From positions 1,080,475 through 1,144,474 of the forward strand of contig NZ_KV440945.1 of the NCBI RefSeq assembly GCF_001636345.1: a stretch of 64,000 nt of DNA, written 5' to 3'. Shown here piece after piece: positions 55,501-64,000 of the stretch. The DNA is from Cytobacillus gottheilii. Lineage in GTDB: Bacteria; Bacillota; Bacilli; Bacillales; Cytobacillaceae. How positions within the stretch are numbered: the stretch's first letter is position 1; each line of letters begins with the position of its first letter. A program made the position numbers and the translations under genes. A model generated the notes under the pieces. The model worked only from the letters and a program-made list of their open reading frames with translations. It had not been told where the DNA came from and did no database searches.

Positions 55501-56682
55501 ATGCTTAAATATAGAAAGCATAGGGCCTTAGAAATTTTGGCTTTAGGAGGTTTTGTGATATTCATACTGGCTTTATTGGTGAATATCGCAAGTCAGGGTG
55601 ATGGTTACAGTGAGAACGATTCTGTAAAAGAAATAAAGGAACACAGTTTAAAAAATGCATCGAATGTTCTCCTGAAAGAAGTGCCTGAAAGTAAACCATA
55701 TGTTGGTGAATTGGAACTTCCGGTTCATGGTGCTACAGGATATGCATCTGTAAATTTAAACTTGAAAGATTCACCGGATCCTAATTCCAAAACTGTGGAC
55801 ACGATTCAAGCTGGAGAAGGTTTTGAAATTATAAAGGAAGAAAAAGATTGGTGGTTTGTTAATCGAGGAGAGTCATCTGGCTGGGTACCGCATAAATATA
55901 GTCTGATCAACCTTCCGGATGTCATTCCCTCTATGATTTATAATAACACCAACACTTACGCATCGAAATTTGCTTCGTCAGGTAAATCTATACCTTACGT
56001 TTCTAACCGTGCTTTATACTCGGGCAAGACATACAATGAAAGGCTTAAGAAAGAAGAATATATTATGCCTGTTCTTTATTCAATGTCAAAAAAGATTTAT
56101 AAAGCACAACAGCATGCACTGTCTGAGGGGAACTCACTCATACTCTATGAAGGGTTTAGACCCCTCTTTGTTCAGAATGCGGTAGTAGAAGGACTGACTG
56201 AATTAGCCAATAATGATGCAGAAGTGATGAAAGGCATAAATACCGCTCCATGGGGGATAACATGGTTTATAACAAATGGTGTTTCTAATCATCAAATGGG
56301 CTACGGAATGGATGTTAGTCTGGCGAAAGTAAACTCAACTAAGGAAGTTTCAATAGGGGATTACACAGTAAACATGATAGAGGATTATACAGAATATACT
56401 ATGCCCACGCCTATTCACGAATTAAGCGGTGCTTCTGCGAAATTCACATCTGCTGTGACATCAAGAAACGATACAGCATGGAGGAATGCTGTTTATACAG
56501 ATTCGATGAATGAGGCGGCTATCAATCTGCAATTATACTGTACGTCTGCTGGACTTACTCCTTTGGCTTCAGAATGGTGGCATTTTAATGATTTGGATGC
56601 CAGAGATGAAACGGCGGATAACATTAGCACAGGGGATTATTTTCTCGTAGAAGTTTACAGCACAATTCCAGCTGAAAGGTAA
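55501..56682 (+). CDS. M15 family D-Ala-D-Ala peptidase with SH3 domain
   Basis: A 393-residue envelope enzyme: N-terminal membrane anchor (about 12-30), bacterial SH3 domain (about 75-137; WWFVNRGESSGWVPHKY) and VanX/VanY-like zinc peptidase (about 150-390). Zinc site SNHQMGYGMDVSL (His, Asp) and EWWHFND (Glu, His), with YEGFRP. Expected to cut D-Ala-D-Ala dipeptide or peptidoglycan stems. GAGGAG precedes the ATG. No vanH/vanA genes, so not evidence for vancomycin resistance. Confidence 0.86.
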   Translation: MLKYRKHRALEILALGGFVIFILALLVNIASQGDGYSENDSVKEIKEHSLKNASNVLLKEVPESKPYVGELELPVHGATGYASVNLNLKDSPDPNSKTVDTIQAGEGFEIIKEEKDWWFVNRGESSGWVPHKYSLINLPDVIPSMIYNNTNTYASKFASSGKSIPYVSNRALYSGKTYNERLKKEEYIMPVLYSMSKKIYKAQQHALSEGNSLILYEGFRPLFVQNAVVEGLTELANNDAEVMKGINTAPWGITWFITNGVSNHQMGYGMDVSLAKVNSTKEVSIGDYTVNMIEDYTEYTMPTPIHELSGASAKFTSAVTSRNDTAWRNAVYTDSMNEAAINLQLYCTSAGLTPLASEWWHFNDLDARDETADNISTGDYFLVEVYSTIPAER

Positions 56683-56791
56683 TTACAGCGTGATATTACC
56701 TGATCGGAAGATGTATATCGTTATAGTAATGATAAGGGCGTCTGCTTTTACCAGGCAAATAACTAAGGATGTTTGAACTAGTGGATATATT

Positions 56792-56824
56792 AAAAACAGC
56801 TGCCAAATTTGGCAGCTGTTTTTT
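56792..56824. terminator. Rho-independent terminator
   Basis: Stem AAAAACAGCTGCC / GGCAGCTGTTTTT, loop AAATTT. Confidence 0.9.
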
Positions 56825-56887
56825 AGTTATAGTTCAATTAAGTTAGAAATATAAAAAAATCCTTGCTGTGCAAGGATTTTCGTAAAA

Positions 56888-56959
56888 TGGAGCATACCGG
56901 ATTCGAACCGGTGACCCCTTCGCTGCCAGCGAAGTATTCTCCCGCTGAACTAATGCCCC
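56888..56959 (-). tRNA. tRNA-Ala (anticodon GGC)
   Basis: Cloverleaf visible on the minus strand: acceptor GGGGCAT / ATGCTCC with the G3-U70 pair that identifies alanine, anticodon arm CTTCG-CTGGCAG-CGAAG with anticodon GGC, and T arm ACCGG-TTCGAAT-CCGGT. The 3' CCA is not encoded. A single tRNA gene, away from the rrn operon. Confidence 0.95.
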
Positions 56960-57114
56960 GTTAGTTATGACAAAGAGAATTTTATCATATTTGTGTACTC
57001 ACTACAACTGGTGTTTAAATAATTAATTTAATATTCTCTTTTTAATCTGATGATTCTCAGATGCGTTATAAAGTTTACGATACTGCCACAGAGCATAACT
57101 AATTTCAGAACGGT

Positions 57115-57176
57115 CATGAGATGAAACTTTAAAGGTGGCCTCATTTGGCCATCCTTAGAGTTTCATCAGCTCATGC
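57115..57176. terminator. Long imperfect hairpin at the 3' end of the mgtC-like gene
   Basis: Arms of about 26 bases, CATGAG.ATGAAACT.TTAAAGG.TGGCC and its complement, around loop TCATTT. The gene's stop codon lies in one arm. Either a strong terminator/stabiliser or a small palindromic repeat element. Confidence 0.6.
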
Positions 57177-57861
57177 TTTCAATCTCCATAAATTTAACAC
57201 CTTTTATATTGGATACGCTGTAATAAACATCTGTTGTACGCCTTTTATAGTGTACCGTTACAAGCAGCTGAACATTATGAGTGCCGTCCTCCAAATCCTT
57301 TATGCGAACTTTTTGAATGGAGATTTTTAATTCTTTTATAGCAGGAATGAGATTTACAATGTCTTCTTTGCTTTCAATCATTAATTCAAGAAGTATTTCT
57401 TTTTCTCTCAGCTGCCGCGGGCCGATTAAACTTAATATGAAAGGGATCACCTCTACAGAAATAATTAACAAGGCTGCGCCAGCCGCCGCTTCCAGATAAA
57501 ACCCAGCTCCTACTGCGATGCCAATTCCTGCAGCTCCCCAAATGATTGCAGCTGTTGTTAATCCTGATATTGTATCATTGCCTCTTCTTAAAATAACGCC
57601 TGCACCCAGAAAACCGATTCCAGATACAATTTGTGCTGCAAGCCGCAGCGGATCCATCGTAATATTTATTTGATCATTGCCTGTAAATACATAAGCTGAT
57701 TCAATTGATACAATGGTCAAAAGACAGCTGACAATGGAAATAACAAGGCTGGTTTTTAATCCAACGGGCTTTCTCTTTAATTCGCGCTCAAGACCGATTA
57801 CTAGTCCGAGGAAAGCGGAAATTCCTAACTTAATCAGTATTTCTGTTTCTAAACCTGGCAT
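57166..57861 (-). CDS. MgtC/SapB family membrane protein
   Basis: A 231-residue protein: five membrane helices in the first 145 residues with motifs LGLVIGLERELKRKPVGLKT and QIVSGIGFLGAGVILRRG, then a cytoplasmic ACT-like domain (about 155-231). MgtC-type proteins are linked to Mg2+ limitation and F-ATPase modulation, but this family also includes housekeeping members. AGGAG precedes the ATG. Confidence 0.9.
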   Translation of the reverse strand: MPGLETEILIKLGISAFLGLVIGLERELKRKPVGLKTSLVISIVSCLLTIVSIESAYVFTGNDQINITMDPLRLAAQIVSGIGFLGAGVILRRGNDTISGLTTAAIIWGAAGIGIAVGAGFYLEAAAGAALLIISVEVIPFILSLIGPRQLREKEILLELMIESKEDIVNLIPAIKELKISIQKVRIKDLEDGTHNVQLLVTVHYKRRTTDVYYSVSNIKGVKFMEIESMS

Positions 57862-57972
57862 ATTATCTCCTGCTTTTAATTTATTTAGTGTAGTTTTTTC
57901 ACTGCTTTACTAGGAAACAGTGTAAAATAGTACTTACCCACAAATGACAACGATTAATCAAGGAGAAAACAA

Positions 57973-58878
57973 ATGTCTGATGCAAAAGTAAATCCGTATA
58001 TGCTATTGGCCATTGGGGTTATTTCGGTATCCACTTCGGCTATTTTAGTGAAATTTTCTAGTGCGCCTGCTGGCGTTATAGCCTTTTATAGGCTGTTTTT
58101 TTCTGTGCTGTTTATGCTGCCGGTATTTTTACTAAAGTATGTTCCGGAACTGCGGCTTATTACTAAACGGGACTGGGTATTTTCTGCATTGGCGGGAGTA
58201 TTCTTAGCATTTCACTTCATTTTATGGTTTGAATCGCTGAATTACACTTCAGTTGCCAGCTCGACTGTACTTGTTACGCTGCAGCCTTTATTTGCTTTTA
58301 TCGGCACCTATATTTTCTTTAAAGAAAAATTTTCCTGGAAGGCAATTCTAAGCGGAATGATCGCCATTGTTGGAAGTGTAATCATCAGCTGGGGAGATTT
58401 TAAAATAAGCGAATCAGCACTTTTTGGAGATATATTGGCTCTGATTGCTTGTGCGCTTGTAACAGCTTATCTCATGTTTGGTCAAACAGTTCGAAAAAGG
58501 GTATCTCTTATTACATATACTTTTCTCGTATACTTGATTTGTACAATTACACTGTTCTTTTATGTGATTCTTGCAGGAGAACCGCTGTATCCATATCCGG
58601 CAAGTGACTGGGGGTACTTTATTCTGCTAGCTCTAGTTCCGACATTACTAGGACATACTTTATTTAATTGGTCACTTCAATGGCTGAGTACTTCGACGAT
58701 TTCGATGGCTATTTTATTCGAGCCAGTGGGGGCTGCGATCTTGGCTTACTATTTATTACAGGAAAGTCTTGTATGGACTCAAATAGCTGGAGGGTTAATA
58801 GTAATAGGCGGGATATCCATTTTTCTATTAGATGAAAGAAGAATGCAGAAAAGGAAGTTTAAGAAAAAGACTGTTTAA
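57973..58878 (+). CDS. EamA family (DMT superfamily) transporter
   Basis: A 301-residue protein with ten predicted membrane helices in two EamA repeats (about 8-140 and 150-290; AFYRLFFSVLFMLP, TLLGHTLFNWSL, EPVGAAILAYYLL). Exports amino acids or other small metabolites in known cases; substrate unpredictable. AAGGAG precedes the ATG. Confidence 0.9.
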   Translation: MSDAKVNPYMLLAIGVISVSTSAILVKFSSAPAGVIAFYRLFFSVLFMLPVFLLKYVPELRLITKRDWVFSALAGVFLAFHFILWFESLNYTSVASSTVLVTLQPLFAFIGTYIFFKEKFSWKAILSGMIAIVGSVIISWGDFKISESALFGDILALIACALVTAYLMFGQTVRKRVSLITYTFLVYLICTITLFFYVILAGEPLYPYPASDWGYFILLALVPTLLGHTLFNWSLQWLSTSTISMAILFEPVGAAILAYYLLQESLVWTQIAGGLIVIGGISIFLLDERRMQKRKFKKKTV

Positions 58879-58912
58879 AGATCTTGTTGTTGGTAAAAAA
58901 TCCTTCTGGTGG

Positions 58913-58950
58913 AAAAGCCTAAGAGTGCTGTGTATTCTTAGGCTTTTTGT
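58913..58950. terminator. Terminator after the EamA gene
   Basis: Perfect 12-bp stem AAAAGCCTAAGA / TCTTAGGCTTTT, then TGT. Confidence 0.85.
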
Positions 58951-58994
58951 ATATATTAGTAGTTCTAAGGTGTTTTTCAGTAGTTATTGAAAAC

Positions 58995-59517
58995 GATGTC
59001 GTGTGCAAACGGGGGAAACGAGCTCGGGAAGTCCAGTAAATGGAAAAAAGTGTTGTGAAAACGGGAGAAACGAACTCGAAAAGTCCAGTAACTGGAAAAA
59101 GGTGTCTTGTAAACAGGAGAAACGAGCTCGAAAAGTCCAGTAACTGGAAAACAGTGTCGTGTAAACGGGAGAAACGAGCTCGAAAAGTCCAGTAATTGGA
59201 AAACAGTGTCGTATAACCGGGAGAAACGAGCCCGAAAAGTCCAGTAACTGGAAAAAAGTGTCGTATAAATAGGAGAAACGAGCCCGAAAAGTCCAGTAAC
59301 TGGAAAAAAGTGTCGTGTAAACGGGAGAAACGAGCCCGGAAAGTCCAGTAACTGGAAAAAAGTGTCGTGTAAACGGGAGAAACGAGCCCGAAAAGTCCAG
59401 TAACTGGAAAACAGTGTCGTATAAACAGGAGAAACGAGCTCGAAAGGTCCAGTAACTGGAAAAAGGTGTCTTGTAAACAGGAGAAACGAGCTCGAAAAGT
59501 CAAGTAACTCGAATACA
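58995..59517. repeat. 52-bp minisatellite, about ten copies
   Basis: Nine units with exact 52-bp spacing (start points 59050, 59102, 59154, 59206, 59258, 59310, 59362, 59414, 59466) and a more diverged first copy at about 58995. Each unit contains the dyads CGAGCTCG (or CGAGCCCG) and TCCAGTAACTGGA. Units differ at scattered positions. No spacers, so not CRISPR. Because 52 is not a multiple of three the minus strand stays open through all three frames, giving a spurious 206-codon ORF. Confidence 0.95.
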
Positions 59518-59577
59518 GGGCGATATAAATCAGAATCAACTGTTAATCATTTGGCGAGAAAAACATAGAACGGTTAT

Positions 59578-59769
59578 ATGGAAATGCAATATTGCTTTTA
59601 TATAAATGAAATGATCATAGAAGAGCACTCTCTCCCGATATATAATCACCTATTCAAGAACGAAGTGATAGAAACTGTCATCATCCCAACAAGCAGCACG
59701 GCGTATACAACAATGATGACAGCTGCGAAGAAAATGAATGCGGATCCAGTTTTACCTTTTAAAAGGTAA
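59578..59769 (+). CDS. Doubtful small ORF of 63 codons
   Basis: Starts MEMQYCFYINEMIIEEHSLP and ends NADPVLPFKR. The amino acid composition looks protein-like, but no ribosome binding site is visible before the ATG and I recognise no family. It follows the minisatellite. Low confidence. Confidence 0.3.
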   Translation: MEMQYCFYINEMIIEEHSLPIYNHLFKNEVIETVIIPTSSTAYTTMMTAAKKMNADPVLPFKR

Positions 59770-59791
59770 AGGCTATTTTGTTATGCTGAGA

Positions 59792-59965
59792 TCAAATGAA
59801 TAAATAAGATAATCTTGAAAAGACCAGGCCGGCCATGGTTGAAAAGATAAATGTTCCTCCATAAACTTTTCCTTTGCTGTTAGAAATGCGGATTGCTTCC
59901 ATATAGGAGACAGCAAACAAGAATACCGCCATTCCTACTGATAAATAAAGAGCTAAGTTTTCCAT
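59792..59965 (-). CDS. Short 57-residue two-helix membrane protein, unlisted small ORF
   Basis: ATG 59965 with AAAGGGTG 9 nt upstream. It reads MENLALYLSVGMAVFLFAVSY, with a first membrane helix at about 3-22, a polar loop (MEAIRISNSKGKVYGG), and a second helix at about 38-57 ending RLSYLFI. Clear ribosome binding site and hairpin-membrane pattern. No family recognised. Confidence 0.6.
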   Translation of the reverse strand: MENLALYLSVGMAVFLFAVSYMEAIRISNSKGKVYGGTFIFSTMAGLVFSRLSYLFI

Positions 59966-60713
59966 TTAATTGTGCACCCTTTCATAGATTAGATACTAGA
60001 GTTAATAGATTCTATGAAGAAGGCAGCAAAACTATTCCTAATGGAATCTGTTAAAAGAACTTTAGTAGTAAATAATTGAGACTGGGACAAAACTAAAATA
60101 CTATCCTAAAACAAGTATATTTATGGTTCTGGTTGGGGTATTTAAATCAGCCCGTTCCCTCTGCGTTACGGGCCATGATTTCTTGGAATTACAAGTTAAG
60201 CCATCTCTGCGCGGTCTTACTCTTTTCTCTATGGCCCACAGGAGTCGAGTGTCCTCAGCTCCATTTTACTTATTTTTAAAAAGAAAAATTCTAAATTAAA
60301 ATTAGAAAAATTAGCTTACTTACCTTTCGGTTCTATATGTAGTGTTAAATTCTTATATCCCAACCTCTTGTTGTTTACTAACAATTATGTAGGAACTGAT
60401 ATAATTGGCTCAACCTATTTAATTCTTATTATTTATATTGAAAGGAGAGCTGATCGGATTCCCACACAAAATAATTTCAATAATATTTAAAAGGATAAAG
60501 CATTCTTGTGGCTGATTCTTGGAAAGCAGTTTAACCAGGTTTCTAAATATATCTTTTAAAAAAGATCAAAATTTCTTCTATATGAAGTATTGCAAGCAGA
60601 ATATAGTTTCTGTAAGGTTGATTATTATGTCTATACTTATAAGTTCTAATTTGCATAAATACCTATTAAAGAAATGAAGTATAAAAAAATAAAATAAAAA
60701 ATAAAAAAATATA
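59966..60713. other. Non-coding region upstream of the rrn operon
   Basis: About 750 bp, AT-rich with one GC-richer block (60130-60270). An imperfect inverted repeat TTAATAGATTCTA / TGGAATCTGTTAA spans 60002-60055. From 60078 TGAGACTGGGACAAAACT begins a stretch that resembles dispersed repeats known near transposons in Firmicutes, and CAGGAGTCGAGTGTCCTCAG is at about 60240. I see no gene. Confidence 0.4.
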
Positions 60714-60742
60714 TTGCAAACATATTTAGAACATGATATATT
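60714..60742 (+). promoter_or_regulatory. rrn promoter P1
   Basis: TTGCAA (60714-60719), 17 bp, TATATT (60737-60742), the upstream one of two tandem promoters, in an A/T-rich (UP-like) region. Confidence 0.65.
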
Positions 60743-60810
60743 AAATCTCGTCCTCATGAGAGGCGCACAATTGAATTACAACTTCTTAAAAAAACATTTT
60801 AAAAAAGTTG

Positions 60811-60839
60811 TTGACTCGGTTGTGGAAAGCTGTTATGAT
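60811..60839 (+). promoter_or_regulatory. rrn promoter P2
   Basis: TTGACT (60811-60816), 17 bp, TATGAT (60834-60839), preceded by an A-rich UP element. Strong sigma-A promoter about 135 bp before 16S. Confidence 0.8.
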
Positions 60840-60875
60840 AATAAAGTCGCTTCTGAGCGGCGGAGTTAATAAAAT

Positions 60876-60890
60876 TGCTCTTTGAAAACT
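60876..60890 (+). promoter_or_regulatory. boxA antitermination site of the rrn leader
   Basis: TGCTCTTTGAAAACT, the Bacillus rRNA leader boxA; a related TTCCTTGAAAACT lies at 62750 in the spacer. Confidence 0.7.
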
Positions 60891-60972
60891 GAACGAACAA
60901 TAAAACGTCAACGTTTAAAAAGATTCTTCGGAATCAACAATGTACATTATGTACACAAGAGCTAATCAACTC

Positions 60973-62525
<1,553 letters not shown>

Positions 62526-63022
62526 AAGGATGAAATGAAGTTTATCTTCATTAAAAGACGTCTTTATTTGTTCGTTCAGTTTTGAGAGAGCAATCTCTCT
62601 GGGTTAGTATTCTGAAATAGAATATTAGCTTAAATACATTGCTCCTGCGCCGCAGTAGTCCGAGGAAGTTAATCCTCAGCTTATCGCAAGGCAGCATGAA
62701 GAATAGCTGCGATGGCTAATCACGATGTGATTGAAATCAGCGGCCTTGTTCCTTGAAAACTAGATAATGCAATATAGAAGAAGATTACCAAGTAATCGCC
62801 ATCTTAGTTTTTTCTCTCTTATTTATTTTAAGTAAGAGTAATAACCACGAGTGTAAAAAGTATGTGTTACCAACTCATCTTTTTACCAAACCGTGAGGGA
62901 AGCGAGAAGCAAGTAGATCAAGGAAGCGACCGAACGAGCACCGGAACGTACGAAGTTGGTACGTGAGGAGCACAGTGAGAGAGCTGACGCAGAGATACGC
63001 CGCTTATCGATTTCCGAACACT
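62526..63022 (+). other. 16S-23S internal transcribed spacer without tRNA genes
   Basis: 497 bp. It contains a boxA-like TTCCTTGAAAACTAGATAA at 62750 and a structured, GC-richer stretch (62880-63000; GAAGCGACCGAACGAGCACC). No tRNA-Ile or tRNA-Ala fold is visible. Confidence 0.85.

Positions 63023-64000
<978 letters not shown>

Noticed and set aside
55501..56682. Vancomycin resistance (vanX/vanY) gene
   Set aside because: M15 peptidase motif is present but no ligase, VanH or VanRS genes are in the vicinity; a housekeeping envelope enzyme is more likely.
58995..59517. Possible CRISPR array
   Set aside because: The repeats are directly abutting with 52-bp period and no unique spacers; no cas genes nearby.
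58919..59539. 206-codon ORF on the minus strand
   Set aside because: It runs through the 52-bp minisatellite, which cycles through all three frames; no SD and no protein-like pattern outside the repeat.

Overview
The window comes from a low-GC Gram-positive bacterium of the Bacillaceae (Bacillus sensu lato). The evidence is strong AGGAGG-type ribosome binding sites, frequent TTG/GTG starts, a 16S rRNA of Bacillus type at the right end, and a gene order that follows the B. subtilis yug/kap/mrp/yux region. The 16S looks like the Cytobacillus/Bacillus firmus neighbourhood, but that placement is only an impression.

Layout. 1-2.8 kb: the end of a clpP paralogue, two small proteins that may be spore-associated, a DedA protein and the hotdog thioesterase menI/yuxO. 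2.8-8.6 kb: a complete seven-gene mrpABCDEFG Na+/H+ antiporter operon on the minus strand. 9-16 kb: kapD, kapB, a cyclophilin lipoprotein, a Cu/Zn-SOD-like lipoprotein, patB, yugE, yugF, an XRE regulator and yugI. 16.1-21.3 kb: two almost identical group II (class C) introns, each just after a rho-independent terminator and together flanking rocD. 21.3-28 kb: yuzA, yugJ, pgi, yugN, yugO, an SDR protein and a formate/nitrite-type channel. 28-32.5 kb: signalling genes, namely a chemoreceptor, an ECF sigma factor fused in frame to a membrane anti-sigma-like segment, and an RsbR-type STAS protein. 32.8-38.3 kb: the mannitol operon mtlA-mtlR-mtlF-mtlD. 38.5-44.8 kb: a glucosaminidase-LysM enzyme, manganese catalase, and the FMN-riboswitch-led riboflavin operon ribD-E-BA-H. 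45-51.7 kb: a collagen-like protein, an EAL/CBS-GGDEF gene pair, a second ECF sigma operon and a PadR-DUF2812 pair with palindromic operators. 52.0-54.5 kb: an intact IS21-family element with a 5-bp target duplication. 54.8-60 kb: TraX-like and M15 peptidase genes, tRNA-Ala, an MgtC protein, an EamA transporter and a 52-bp minisatellite. 60.7-64 kb: an rrn operon with two tandem promoters, 16S, a spacer without tRNAs, and the first part of 23S.

How genes work together. Mrp exports Na+ and supports alkali and Na+ tolerance. MtlA/MtlF import and phosphorylate mannitol, MtlD oxidises mannitol-1-P to fructose-6-P (a Pgi substrate), and MtlR senses PTS state. RibD/E/BA/H make riboflavin under FMN feedback. 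KapB/KapD belong to the KinA sporulation input. The EAL and GGDEF proteins form a c-di-GMP module.

Points most worth following up: the sigma/anti-sigma fusion with an internal ribosome binding site and a candidate autoregulatory ECF promoter; the paired terminator-targeting introns; the 52-bp minisatellite; and four unlisted short ORFs with ribosome binding sites at 26.2, 39.5, 50.5 and 59.9 kb. I did not find a clear multi-gene defence system, CRISPR array or prophage.
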